A stretch of 64,000 bases of DNA. Origin: Chloranthus sessilifolius. Lineage: Eukaryota > Streptophyta > Magnoliopsida > Chloranthales > Chloranthaceae. The number at the start of each line of letters is the position of its first letter. The first letter of the stretch is position 1. The DNA lies in the NCBI GenBank assembly GCA_021018995.1, contig CM037587.1, positions 89,897,251-89,961,250 on the forward strand. Reading direction: 5' to 3'. The notes under the pieces are model-generated. The model worked only from the letters and a program-made list of their open reading frames with translations, was not told the origin of the DNA and searched no databases. Shown one piece after another: positions 23,587 through 35,405 of the stretch. The position numbers and the translations under genes are program-made.

Positions 23587-23708
23587 GCCAGGTAGAGTGG
23601 GTCGTGGGTTAAGCGGATCTATTGGCCCAATTATATTAAGTTGCTGCTGGTAGTTTTTGAAACCGCCCTGAATATCTGCCGGCTAAAACATGCTTTTTTG
23701 TAGTGTAA

Positions 23709-24730
23709 GGTGCTATGTGCTTGCATAAGTATTGATTTTTGTTTTTGCTTAAACGAGTTTAGAGGGTACAGTAGTTATATGCTATAGTACAGATATGGAC
23801 TCTCCCTCACTGGGACCTACTGTTCTGAAGGTTTTCAAGTACCCATATACTGATATTGAATTTATTTATTATTTTGTCAGCAAGATTCAGCAGCTAGAAG
23901 GTGTTTCATACTTGATACACTACAAACATGCTCCTTTTTTTTTTCTTTACATCCAAGTATGGTTAGCTTGTAAAATTGCAAAATTCTTCCTAATGAAAAA
24001 TTAAAAACAAAAAAAAAAAAGAACTAATTATTGTAATCCTTTTGGGAATTAATAATAAATTTAATCATACAAAGGCAAAACTTTCCTGCACAATTATAAC
24101 AAATTGAGCATTGCTGTGATACCTACAGTAGCATGATCAAAAGATCTTATTGCCCTTGTGTAGATATCATAGTCTAATCCTATTAAAGTAGTTTTCATTG
24201 GTTCCTTAATTTAGAGTCTAATCCTATTAAAGTAGATATCAGAGTCTAATCCTATTAAAGTAGTTTTCCTGCACACCGAGAAGAGCCATGTGGAGGTTTG
24301 CTTCATGTAAGAGGAAACTTCTTTGGAACCAAATAGAGCCAACTTCAGGCTCTATTTGGTTCAACTGATTTAACAGAATTTCATTCATATGGCCTAAAGA
24401 GAATAAAAACTTCGTCTTTAGGTTGGAAAAAGACAATCAGAAGTCCCAAGTGGTACACACCTTAGTAGCACTAAAACACAATTAGAAGTCCCAAGTGTTA
24501 CAGAATTCAACTTTGAATGGAAGAATTAAATCCTTAAATAAATAATTTATAAAAGTATAAACAGAATTTTAAAAAATAAAACTTACAAGACATTAGATAA
24601 GAGAGTCTGATAACGCAAATGAACAAAAACACGATTCATTTCTTCCCTTCCTCGGCGAGGTCTCAAACTGTTTGCCTCCCTGGACTCATTTCCAACACTC
24701 AATCAATCGATCAATCAAAAAATCAGTTGA
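23709..24730. other. Intergenic, no gene seen
   Basis: Resumes the DNA interrupted by the CACTA insertion. It includes a triplicated AGTCTAATCCTATTAAAGTA unit (24171-24265) and poly-A/T runs. ORFs here are short, with no recognisable product. Confidence 0.5.
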
Positions 24731-24789
24731 TCAATCGATCTTCATAAGACCATGAAACTCTATTTCTGAGAAAAAAACCAATCGATTTT

Positions 24790-24850
24790 GTGACCATTTC
24801 AGGTACCTGGTCAATTTCTGTATTTGAAATGGAGTCAATTTCTGTACTCC
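24790..24850. repeat. Inverted duplicate, left copy
   Basis: The minus strand reads ACAGAAATTGACTCCATTTC, AAATACAGAAATTGAC and then GGTCACAAA. The plus strand at about 61385-61445 reads nearly the same. The two copies flank the Tat insertion in opposite orientation. Confidence 0.6.
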
Positions 24851-25325
24851 TCTTGATGCAGTTTCCACATTCAAAATCTTGTGGTTTTTTACATCAGCTA
24901 GATATAGATATGCCCAACAGAAACGTCCAATGAACGAATCCGCTGAAATAGCGCAAATCCCTAGAATCAACAACTAATTATTGATAAAGTAAAGTAGCTC
25001 AACTCAATATTAAATTTGGAAACCATGTTCATACACTTAAAGCATCAGCAAGGCCAGCTACTTCAAGCAGATCTCTTGAAATGAAATTTCGGCCAATGCC
25101 ACTTGCCGCAATCTCCTCTTTCAATGGTGGTACGGAATTAAGCGTAAATGCCTACATGGGCAACCAGTTACATTAGATTCTAAGGAGATTAATGGAATAT
25201 AACTACCAATTTATAGATTATGTTGATGAATGGTTACCCAATGCGAGTTTTTCTATTTTAACTTGCTCCCTCATTTTGATTCAGTGAAAATGGATAAGAG
25301 CAATCATCACCGTAAGGTTACAACT

Positions 25326-25383
<58 letters not shown>

Positions 25384-25548
25384 GAGGAGAAAATGTGCCC
25401 AGGCATAGAGATATCTCTGCGCCTTTTGAAGAAGAAAGATATTACCAGCCCATTGTTGTTGAAGCCAAATGTACAGCTAGGGAGCTCCCCTGCATAAGTG
25501 TAAGCTGTGAAAGAGAGTCCATTTGACAGTGTGGCTTTCACCAAATAG
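24843..25548 (-). pseudogene. Peptidase C45-like (acyltransferase-type) gene, 3' exons
   Basis: Plant proteins related to acyl-CoA:6-aminopenicillanic acid acyltransferase (peptidase C45, an N-terminal nucleophile family) share these blocks. Exon 25548-25446 lies between TTTCAG and GGTAATATC and reads YLVKATLSNGLSFTAYTYAG, then ELPSCTFGFN. Exon 25151 to about 25038 reads AFTLNSVPPLKEEIAASGIG, then RNFISRDLLE. The third exon, from 24960, contains DVKNHKILNVETAS. The 5' exon is at 61281-61390, on the other side of the Tat element. The usual C-terminal blocks (KKYPIYMTG type) are not found after VETAS, so the gene is truncated as well as interrupted. The biological substrate of the plant family is not known to me. 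Confidence 0.7.
25332..25379. repeat. (TA)n microsatellite
   Basis: About 24 TA units in an intron of the C45-like gene, a known hypervariable type. Confidence 0.95.
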
Positions 25549-26342
25549 CTGAAATCCAACAAAGAAATCATCAATCAACTTACATAACAAAGTATTTTTT
25601 GAGGTCAATGTAGATCTTGTGCCACCGTGGGATTTGTGACCATCCCGTCGCAGCGATGCGCTCGCTTGCAAAAAAATAGAGTCACCACCCAGAGCTTTCA
25701 GTGTCCTGGGAAACCTAGTTTATTTTTATGAGCACCGAAGTGCTAAAAATATGACTCTGATTTTGGTCCACACCAAAGGCTCTTGGGTAGGGCCTTCGGT
25801 TATCGATCGGGAAGGTGTTAGGCACCCGATCAACCCGCTTAAAGCGGTCTCTACTAATGGCCAAAAATAAAATGAAGTAAAAATAAAATAAAATAGCTTC
25901 CTCTTGCCCAAAAGGGCTTAGAATCCTATTTGTGCCCCTCCGTCCCTTCCGAAAAGTCCACGGCGTAACGGCACAAATGGGAGGATGGAGGGAGCTAGAA
26001 AGAGATAGGAGAAGAAAGGGGAGAGCCGGAGCCCTCTGGCCCTTGTAGCACCGTAGGAGAGTCTTGCGTGGCTTGCTTTGATGAGCTCTTGAAGGCTTGT
26101 ATGGTGGAAAGAGGGGTTCTAACCTCTAAGGCTTGCTAGCTAGGAAGTAGAGAGGGAAGGTAAATGGGTAGCATATACCTAAACTAAGAGATCTAAAGTG
26201 AAAAATATCACTCAAAGGAGGTTTTGAAATTCTGGATTTTGTATGGAAAATGTGCACCAAAGGGAGAAAGATCTTCTCACTTTAATATTCTTTCTCTCTT
26301 AGGCCAAAATTCTCAACCCTTAAAACCAAGGGGTGGGGGGCT

Positions 26343-26352
26343 CTATTTATAG
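26343..26352 (-). promoter_or_regulatory. Tat LTR TATA box
   Basis: The minus strand reads CTATAAATAG, a textbook plant TATA box, about 290 bases downstream of the palindrome array in the direction of transcription. The other LTR has the same box at 60354-60363. Confidence 0.7.
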
Positions 26353-26635
26353 GAAATGGGTGGATTAGGAGACCACTTAAGAGCTAAATGGGTTTAGCAA
26401 TTAGGTAACCTCACATCTAAGGATTCCTAGGGTTTTTAGAGCCTTGAGATGTGTGAGAAGGTCCTCCAAAGGTGGATGATTGGGGTGAGGCCTTAAGCCA
26501 CTTGAAGGGTTGCAAATAGGTAGGGAATGGGTGCAACAGAACAGTAAAACACACCCCAAAGGTCAAGGTGGTCAACAAGTCAAACCCCAATCACAATTTT
26601 TGGGGCAAAATCCAGAGATTACTGTTCATATGCCT

Positions 26636-26883
26636 GGTGCAACTAATAGTTACGCTAGGCAAATGTACAGTAACAGTTTTAAATAGTGCCTGAAAGTTGG
26701 TTCGAGAGGGTGGGGTCCACAATTAATACTGGCACAACTATTAGTTGTGCCAGGCTTAAATCCTGGGAGAAGTGGCCTGGTGCAACTAATAATTACGCCA
26801 AGCAAAATTATCAATGGCGCAACTATTAGTTGCGCCAGGCCATTTCTGGAGAGAAATAGTCTGGCGCAACTATTAGTTGCACC
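26636..26883. repeat. Palindrome array GGCGCAACTA/TAGTTGCGCC in the Tat LTR
   Basis: Five inverted repeats of two 10-bp half-sites with one base between, starting at 26636, 26731, 26779, 26816 and 26863. Copies at 60645-60847 in the other LTR differ by transitions that partly spoil symmetry. Each 21-bp unit spans two helical turns. Two related units lie in the leader at 48797 and 48844. Confidence 0.8.
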
Positions 26884-27297
26884 AAATCCCAAGGGGGCCA
26901 CTTGATTTTACTCTTATGCCCTCCGGGCTCGGTTCGCCGTATCTTTTGATGCATATACCTCCGATTGAGGCGATTCTTGGACCGTTGGAAAGCTGACAAC
27001 CTCTACATTTCAATGGTATGAGATTTGGTCATAGTAGAGGGCCGTAGCTGGTTCCGGTATACCCCTCCTCAACCATTTGCTTGATAAGGTTAAGGACGAG
27101 TTCTAAGGGTCGGGATTGATTTCTGAAGGTTCGGGTCAGGTTCCTAATGGATCTAGGGTGATTTCTAAGGGTTTCGAAAGGTTTCTAAGGGTTCTAGGGG
27201 GGGCCTAAAGGTTCCATACATGCCATCAAAAGCTCAGAAGTGCACCTCTCTCGAAATATGTTCCAATCGGGCCTTAGGCCAAATTTGGGTGTCTACA

Positions 27298-27312
27298 GAT
27301 GCCCCTCTTTGG
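27298..27312 (-). other. Tat polypurine tract
   Basis: The minus strand reads ACCAAAGAGGGGCATC directly before the LTR start TGTAGACACCC. It primes plus-strand DNA synthesis. Confidence 0.75.
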
Positions 27313-28720
27313 TATCCGATCACTAATGATTGAATGCCAAAGAAAAGAGACATCCGAAGAGGCCCAAGGCATTATTGACGGATCCGCTACATTCAGAATG
27401 AACTTCAAACATCAGATGAGTAACACGGTGAGAAAATAAAAGCCTTGGGACGTCAGGCTAAACATTCGTTTCTCGAGGTAATTAGTTCCCAAGTGCTTAG
27501 CGACATTACTCGGCATAATCGAGGTGGAATGAGTTGTGAACTCCCTATAGCCGGGAAAGATATTCACTTCTCGAGATGATTTGAAGGTATTTGATGTTTA
27601 AGATTCATTCTGAATGTAACAGCTTCGTGAGTAAGAGGGGTGATCGACCCACATTCAAAGATAGGCGCGAAGTAAACATCCGCAAGGCTCCACAGTTTGC
27701 GTCCAATCCTACGAGGCATTTGATGGCCCCATTGAACTATTCGCGGGTGCCCCTGCTAAAAGAAGGGTTCGAGGTCTTTGGGCGAACCCATCGATCCTAA
27801 ATTTTATTTAGCATGACTGTCCAAGCGAAGTGAATAGATGTCACGACGCTTTTTGGGAGTGTGTGCCATTTTCGAAAGCATGCTTTAGATTGACATGACC
27901 TAGAGCATCCAGCTTTGATTACCTTGAACAGATCCAAGCAAATATTGGGGTATCCCCATGAAGGGACATCCAATCCTGGGCTCTGATGATAATAATCATA
28001 AATATCAATTAACTATGTATAATCATGCACCCATCAGGGGCAATAAGCAACAACAAAGGCGATGGAAGCTCTGACTCGGACCTTCTCGAGTACAATTTAA
28101 GGGAACAAATGACCATCATACGGATACCCAGGCGCATGGCATACACTTTATAGGGATACTGCTGCCCACATAGGTTTTAAGCCTGTAGAAAAATAAAAGG
28201 GAAATGAACCCTTCTGAATGCATGGTTGCACATAGTTTGATTGATACGTAATCTCATTCTCAACAGGTTGGTCTCAACCAACGATTGACCTTTTCCAACG
28301 GAGAATCTGAAGCTTAAGACACTTAAGTTCATCTGAATCCTAAACAGAGTGCTTAGCTCAAAGATATAGCAGTGGAGCCAACCTAATCAAAACATTGACC
28401 ATTTGATCGGGATTGACATCGTTGCTCATACTTTAAAGTAGGATCCAGAATCCAAGGCATACTTTAGACTTAGGATGTTACTATAGCATAGTAGTGCTGC
28501 TGATAAAATATCAACATTTTATCGCATCGAAACACACATGTGCGTAGCTCTGCGGGGAAGCACAGATTTATTCTTTCTTTTTCAAAATAATTTTCTCTCT
28601 CTTTTTTTTTTTGAATAGACCTGACGTCAGTGGTGAGATGCTTCATCTGACTTGTCCATCGTTGAGAAGTTGCCCGCTTCGAGGCTTTGGACCGTGTGAT
28701 GTTCCTGCATATTCTCGAGA
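27313..28720 (-). other. Tat 3' untranslated region, distal part
   Basis: No coding sequence. This is the part of the Tat 3' UTR left of the Athila A insertion; it continues at 38258. Tat elements typically have long, variable 3' UTRs. Confidence 0.6.
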
Positions 28721-28725
28721 AAAGG

Positions 28726-30365
28726 TGATGAGTAGTGAAATATGATGATATTTCACCCCTAAAATACCTACATTTGGCTATCCGATGAAGACTATCTGAT
28801 GAGAATTATTAGATTTGAAGTGTTTCAGGTAAATACAACCGAAGTGCAGAAAACAGCCCAAGAATTCTGAAAATAATGTCAAAACACTGCAACTTTGGGT
28901 CATCGAGAACTTGGTGCAACTTGTAGCTCCATTTAGACCTTCAAGATTACCGAATTATGAAATTGTCAAAACACAAAAGTTGTAGAGCATTCTGTCAGCT
29001 TTCCAACAGCGCACGAATCGCCTCAATCCCAGTTCGAGGCAGAAAGGTATGGCTAAAATACCAAAGCAGTATTTGATGTAAAAAGTAGGCTGGAATTCAC
29101 GGATTTCTGGGAGCTCGATGCATCGACCCTTTTGGTCGATTAATCGAGGACAAAAAAGTGTCAGACACAGAACTGACACTTTAAAGCTGATTTTTAGGAA
29201 CTTTTGCAGGCTCGATGCATCGACCCTTTTTGGTTGATTAATCGAGCCACAAAAAGTGTCCGACACGGAACTGACACTTTAAAGCAGATTTTTAGGGATT
29301 TTTACAAGGTCGATGCATCGACCCTATAGGGTCGATTAATCGATCCTGAATTTTCGCGCTGGGACACTTCCGCGACGTGAGTATTATTTAAAGCCAAACC
29401 AAACACTTCAAGGGGACAGTTTTTTTTTAGAGAATTTTTGAAGATTATTATTCATTATTATTATTTTTTGTTTTAGACTCCTCTGGGCATCTTTTCAAGG
29501 GTTCTTCTTTTCTCCTTCTTCTAGGGATTGATCTGGATAGATTGATCTTTCTTTTACATTCATAGATTGTATTTAGGAAAAGGCATTGTAACCAAAGATT
29601 TTTTGGAAGAAATGAAAAGTGGAATGGCTTTGAATGAACAAGGTGATCATACACCAAAAATGAGCGGCTAAATCAGTTGAACGGGGAAGATGCGATCCCC
29701 AGATAAGTACCCATATTTATGATTAATACCATAGTCTATTATGTCATCATGGAATCGTTTTGCTCAAAGTTTGTGTTATTGAAAATATATTGAATGCTTG
29801 TTATGACCGTTGATTGCGCGTATCAACGGCTATAAGTGCCAGATCTAGACCTGCAGACTGATCCAGACTGCAGAGCGATTATGTGTTTACTGTTGTGATC
29901 TAAACATCATGAGATACGCTATGCTTCTTATATGACTCATACCGCAATGATAGGCTGAGTCATTATTTTTAGATAGGGAATGCCGTATTGATGATCATAT
30001 TTTATTACAAATCATCTCTATAGCTCAATGATGGTGTGAATGCTGCTTTAATGAAACTGTGGGTTTTAATGATTGAAAAGGGGCACAAATCTGGGGTAGC
30101 ATATTCTTTGATCATATTTAAATATTGTTCTTAGATTCATCAGTAATTAGTTGTTTAGATTAATTAATTTATTTTTCTTGCATTTAGGAAAAGTGTGATA
30201 AATTTTTCGTAAATTGAATCTGCCATTTGGTACTCCTTGGGGACGTTTTTAAATCTCTAAAAGAATTAATTAAAATTTACGTTTCCCTGTGGGTTCGACA
30301 CCCTTGTTCTTGCCATACTATAATATATCTTGTGCACTTGCAAGGGTTACATTTAAAATCGTCCA
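28726..30365 (+). repeat. Athila A 5' LTR
   Basis: Starts TGATGAGTAG and ends TCGTCCA just before the PBS. The 3' copy is almost the same but lacks about 48 bp in the third palindrome unit, explaining most of the length difference (1640 versus 1587). Confidence 0.9.
29115..29343. repeat. Paired palindromes TCGATGCATCGA + TCGATTAATCGA (LTR)
   Basis: Three units, each with TCGATGCATCGA then TCGATTAATCGA. Starts are 29115/29136, 29212/29234 and 29310/29332, so partners are 21-22 bp apart and units 97-98 bp apart. Between units lies GTGTCAGACACAGAACTGAC, itself partly symmetric. TATTTAAAG at 29385 may be the TATA box. The second palindrome equals the chromovirus 12-mer. Confidence 0.85.
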
Positions 30366-30369
30366 AGTT

Positions 30370-30388
30370 TTTGGTGCCGTTGCCGGGG
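30370..30388 (+). other. Athila primer-binding site
   Basis: TTGGTGCCGTTGCCGGGGA follows the LTR by about five bases. It matches the tRNA-Asp-type PBS (TGGCGCCGTTGCCGGGGA) of Athila with one transition. Confidence 0.85.
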
Positions 30389-30931
30389 AGATCGGCGAAA
30401 TTTTGATTAATTCGGATAGAGATTTGTGTGTTTTGCATTTAAAATAATAATAATAAAAAAATATATATAAAAAAATAAAAAAATAAAAAATAATAATAAT
30501 AATAAAATAAAATTTTGAAATTCTTTCCCTTATTTTTCTCACTCTTAGGTAAGTTTTTTTTTTAGGAGTCTTTTAGGAATTTTAAATTTTTAGGCTTCTT
30601 ATTTTAGTTTTGTTTTTTTTTTTTAGGAGTCTTTTTAGGAAGTATAGATTTTTAGGATACCTTCCTTAGGAAATTTAGGAATCTTTTAATATTTCCCTTA
30701 TTTTTCTCTTTTAGATAAGAATTTGTAGGATTGCCATTAGGTTTATAATTTGAATTTTTAATTTTAATTTTTGAAATTCAGATTTAAAAAAAAAAAAAAA
30801 TAATAATAATAATTAAAATTTAATTTAAATTCGAATTTTAATTTTAATTTTTTAAAATAATAATAATAATAATAATAATAAATTTAAATTTTTTTTTTTT
30901 TTTCTGATTTTGGCTACTATTTATCATAACC

Positions 30932-31208
30932 TCAATCGATTGAGCATTCTCTGTCAATCGATTGAGACTGGGATATATTTTTTGTTGAATTTTTGGGTTT
31001 CTTTCAATCGATTGACACTTTTCTGTCAATCGATTGACAAAAATTCTGAGCTTGCCATTTTGGCTGAAATTCCTGTGTTGACTTGCTTTGACTTTTGAAC
31101 CTCAATCAATTGAGAACAGTTCTTCAATCGATTGACTGATAAAGTCATTTGTTTGAACTTTGTGTGAGCCTGTGTCAATCGATTGAGACACTTCTTTCAA
31201 TCGATTGA
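30932..31208. repeat. Four palindrome pairs TCAATCGATTGA in the gag leader
   Basis: Eight copies, of which one is degenerate (TCAATCAATTGA). Starts are 30932/30954, 31004/31026, 31102/31124 and 31175/31197. Every pair has exactly 22 bp between starts, although the 10-bp spacers differ (GCATTCTCTG, CACTTTTCTG, GAACAGTTCT, GACACTTCTT). The array sits between AT-rich leader DNA and the gag start at 31266. Confidence 0.9.
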
Positions 31209-31265
31209 AGCTGAATTTTGTGGGTTTGTTGTGGGTTCTTCAATCCTTGTTTGTGAGAGTGGTGT

Positions 31266-34200
31266 ATGAGCTTTACTCGTTCTCATCACCCACATCTGCT
31301 ACCGTTTAATCTTGAGATCGAACGATCTTGTAGAGAGAATCGTAAAATTCAAAGGAATCAGTATCATCATACTGATATCATGGCTGATCAAAGGTAAGAA
31401 ATGAATGGGAACAACTAGAATGTCAATAATGGAAATAATGGAAATAATGGGAATAATAATTACAATGAGGGCCCTAGAACACTCGAATATTATAATGATC
31501 CTGGTTTTTACGAGGATCAGGATAGTATCATGCATGATCCCATTCCAGGGAACCACTATGAATTCAAATCAACAATGATTCAAATGCTACCAATTTTCCA
31601 TGGATTAGCAAATGAAAATCCTCACGTTCATCTAAATGAATTCACTGGGGTATGCAAAATGTTCAGAGTCCACAATGTCACTGATGAGATAGCTAAGCTA
31701 CGACTATTTCCTTTCTCTTTAAGAGATAAGGCAAAAACATGGTTCTATTCCTTAGAACCACAATCGATTCAAAGTTGGGCAGAGCTACACCGTCAGTTTC
31801 TTAAAAAATATTTTCCCATGACCAAAACCATTAAGTTGCGTCAGAAGATCCAGTTCTTTTCCCAACAACCCACAGAAACATTTCATGAATGTTGGGAATG
31901 CTTTAAGGAATTGATTAAGAGTTGTCCAAATCATCAAGTTCCAAGGTGGCAACAAGTCCAAAGTTTTTACAATGGACTGATTTCAGAAGAGAGGTGCATG
32001 GTTGATGCATCTTGCGGAGGATCGTGTGCCACGAAAGAGGCTGATGAGCTGTGGGCATTGTTTGAGAAGTTATATCAAACTTCAATCCAAAATGCGACAA
32101 TGGAGCGAACTAATTTGGATGTGGCAATAAAATCACATGTGTTGACCAGAAATGGATTATTTGATGTCAAGAATAACACTTCAGATCTGTCAAGAAAGGT
32201 TGATATGCTATCCAAGCAAATGAACATATTATTAGCTGCAACTAAGCAAGCTAAGAGTCCCATCAATCCCGCTGTGTGTTCAATTTGTGACCACCCACGT
32301 CACATGGCTAACGAGTGCCCTACCACCTTGTCATTTCTTCCTGATGAACCTACTCCTCAAGAGCAGGTGAATCTAACTCAATTCTATCAGTGACAAGGTA
32401 GGAATATGTACTCAAACACATACAATCTGAAATGGAAAATTCGCCCCAACTTAGGATGGGGAGGATCAAACCAAATTGGACAGGTGAATCAGCTGTTCAG
32501 ATCTAATCCAATGAGTGGACAACAAAATTTTCAACAAAATTTTCAGCAGAATATTCGTCCACAACAGAATCCTAATTTCCAACAGAATTCTAATTTCTAG
32601 CAGAATGCTCCATATTATCATCCAAATACTGAATACCGAAAAAATCAGAATTTCAATCAGAATCTTAATCAATCTCATACTAGCACTTTGAAAGATTCTG
32701 ATCTGGAAGAAAAGGTGATGCGAAGCATGCAATCTTTTCAGCAGATGATAATGGACCAAGTCAGTCAATTGGCCAATCAATTGAGTCAACGAGAGGAAGG
32801 TAGGCTTCCCAGCCAACCCGTCAACAATCCTCTAGGTCAAGCACCACCTGATGAAGGACCATCGAATAGTCAACAGTTGAAAGCTATTTCGGTGCTGAGA
32901 AGTGGGCGAGAAGTTGATAATCAAGTGGAAATGCCTGTGGAAGTTGATGCAGAAAGAGAAGCAGCGAAAGAGAAAGAATCAGAGATAAGAAAAGATAAAG
33001 GAAAAGGAAAAGAGAACAAAAAAGAGAAAGAGAAAGGGCAAGGAAGAGAGAAGGGAAAAGAAAAAGAAATAGAGGAAGTGTCACTTCCAACTGTCCAACA
33101 AGGACGTGAAAAAGAATCGGAACTTGAATCTGCACCTTATGTCCCAAAGGCACCATTCCCTCAATGCCTAACTCTTCCATCTAGAATGGGAAAGGGACCG
33201 GCAAAAATGGAAGAAAATTTTGAAACATTCAAGCAAGTAAAGATAAATCTTCCATTACTTGAGACAATTAAACAAGTTCCTGAGTATGTCAAGTTTTTCA
33301 AAGATTTGTGCACTCGTAAGAGAAAGGCACGTAATCATGTTTCAAAGAAAGTGTTCCTGACTAATCAAGTCAGTTCGATGTTGCAATTGGAAACCCCACA
33401 GAAACTGAAAGACCTTGGAGTCCCAACTATTCCATGTGTCATTGGTGGGCAGCCAATTGGAAAAGCGTTATTGGATTTGGGAGCAAGTGTTAATCTAATC
33501 CCATACTCAATGTACGAGAAACTCGGATTAGGTGAATTGAAACCCACGACGGTCACACTCCAACTGGTAGATAGATCAGAAAGAAGACCTAGGGGTATTA
33601 TCGAGGATGTTTTGGTTGGAATAGACAAGTTTATATTTCCAGTGGACTTTGTCATTTTAGATATGGAACCACCTGTTAAATCAATTAATCAAGTCCCCAT
33701 CATTCTTGGACGTCCGTTTCTCGCCACTGCCAACGCTTGCATTAATTGTCGAACAGGAGTCATGGACGTTTCTTTTGGAAACATGAAGGTCAGATTGAAT
33801 ATATTTCATGCGATGAACCATTTCCCTAACGAGGATGAGGTTGAATGTTTTTACATCGATCAGATGGACGAAGTGGTGGATGAAGCATTACCATCAATGC
33901 TCACCAAAGAAGAATTTGAAACTGCTTTGTTGGCCATCTATGAAGAAAAATGATCTGAAAGGAAGCAGTCAGAAGAGACGAGGTCGAGTTTATCACGTCC
34001 AGATGATAACTTATGTGAAAATGTGACTAAGGTAGAATCATTACCTATTGAGGTAAAGGATGTGCTGACTCCATCAATTGAGCAGCCACCAACTGTCGAA
34101 TTAAAACAGTTACCTGAGTCGCTCAAGTATGCTTTTCTGGGGCCACGAGAAACGTTTCTGATGATAATTTCATCTACATTGTCAAAAGAACAAGAGCATG

Positions 34201-35405
34201 ACCTGTTGAAAGTACCTAAAGAGCACAAGGAGGCCATCGGATGGACTTTAGCTGATTTAAAAGGGATTGACCCATCAGTATGTATGCATAAAATATATCT
34301 GGAAGATGAGAGTAGACCATCGAGGGAACCGCAAAGGCGACTTAATCCGAACATGCAAGAAGTCATTTTAAAGGAAGTCATTAAACTTCTCGATGCTGGA
34401 ATCATCTATCCGATCTCTGATAGTGAATGGGTAAGTCCAGTCCAAATCGTTCCGAAAAAGTTCGGAATCACTGTGAAAGAAACTACTGAAGGAGAATTGG
34501 TCCCTACTCGCAAAACTACTGGGTGGCGTGTCTGCATTGATTATAGAAAATTGAACACAGCTACCAGAAAGGATCATTTTCCCCTTCCGTTCATTGATCA
34601 AATTCTTGAGAAGTTAGCAGGAAAGGAGTTTTATTGCTTTCTTGATGGTTATTCGGGATACAATCAAGTGCCCATTTTTCCACCTGATCAAGAGAAAATG
34701 ACATTCACGTGTCCTTATGGTACTTTTGCATATCGAAGGATGCCGTTTGGCTTATGTAATGCACCTGCTACTTTCCAACAATGTATGTTGGCCATATCTT
34801 CGGATATGATTGACAAATTCATCGAGGTGTTCATGGACGATTTCTCTGTTTGTGGGAAAACATTTGGTTCATGTTTGAACCACCTTGCCAAAGTATTACA
34901 ACGTTGTGTAGATTTTAAACTTGTTCTTAGCTGGGAGAAGAGTCATTTTATGGTTCAACAAGGAATTGTGCTCGGGCATATTGTTTCCAAGAAAGGAATT
35001 GAAGTTGATAGGGCCAAAGTCGACTTAATTGCCAATTTTCCACCACCAAAGAGTGTTCGTCAAATTCGATCATTTTTGGGTCATGCTGGATTTTATAGAA
35101 GATTCATTAAGGATTTTAGCAAGGTGGCTAAACCATTGTGTACCTTGCTTGGCAAAGATGTTCCTTTTGACTTCAATGATAAATGCATGAAAGTATTTCT
35201 GAAATTGCGCGAGCTCTTATCAAATGCGCCAATAATCCAACCACCGGATTATTCTTTACCATTTGAACTCATGATTTTGCATAATCTCATACATTTTATT
35301 TTGACTTGTGACTTTGCATTATATCAAATTCATATTATTGTGTTAGAACGTACTGTATATCTACTCAAGACAAATAGGCAAGGTTACCATCTTTTAAGAA
35401 AATGA
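31266..35405 (+). pseudogene. Athila A gag-protease-RT
   Basis: One frame starts at ATG 31266 (MSFTRSHHPHLLPFNLEIER). An Asn-rich segment precedes the gag core (WFYSLEPQSIQSWAEL), the zinc knuckle CSICDHPRHMANEC and a lysine/glutamate-rich linker. The protease (LLDLGASVNLIPYSMY, LGRPFLATA) and RT (FLDGYSGYNQVP, FGLCNAPATFQQ, VFMDDFSV) follow, with catalytic residues kept. Stops at 31395, 31416, 32391, 32598 and 33951 are all one transition from CAA, CAG or CGA. After the RNase H entry (PPDYSLPFELM, about 35268) the text becomes unrelated: RNase H and integrase are deleted. Annotated ORF pieces: 31530-32393, 32688-33953, 34023-35405. Confidence 0.9.

Larger units (their letters stand above)
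653..23705 (-). mobile_element. CACTA (En/Spm) transposon, about 23 kb, nested
   Basis: The left end reads CACTACAAATTG and the right end reads TTTTTTGTAGTG. Both are flanked by TAA (650-652 and 23706-23708), the 3-bp target duplication expected of CACTA elements. Subterminal DNA at both ends carries the same GCGGTTT/AAACCGCC motif in varied copies. The transposase is on the minus strand, starting near the right end. The element is inflated by a chromovirus (8532-18798) and by a block of captured gene exons (about 1260-7187). Without the retroelement it would be about 12.8 kb. The ends plus matching TAA make the boundaries fairly secure; the transposase ORF is broken, so it could move only in trans. 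Confidence 0.85.
25618..27297 (-). repeat. Tat 3' LTR (1680 bp)
   Basis: Bounded on the minus strand by TGTAGACACCC and GGTGGCACA. It is nearly the same as 59691-61271, including poly-purine text, the palindrome array and the TATA box, but it contains the GCAAGCGAGCGCATCGC segment lost from the split 5' copy. Confidence 0.9.

Noticed and set aside
23919-23926. CACTACAA at about 23919 as the left end of an element ending at 62694
   Set aside because: No subterminal repeats follow it, and flanking triplets ATA and AAA do not match.
25230-25574. ORFs across the TA microsatellite
   Set aside because: Open only because of the TA run; the real coding is the C45-like exon on the minus strand.
9121-31208. 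Regularly spaced short repeats as a CRISPR array
   Set aside because: Units are 10-12-bp palindromes with ~10-bp spacers inside LTR elements of a plant genome; no cas genes, no 25-40-bp repeats.
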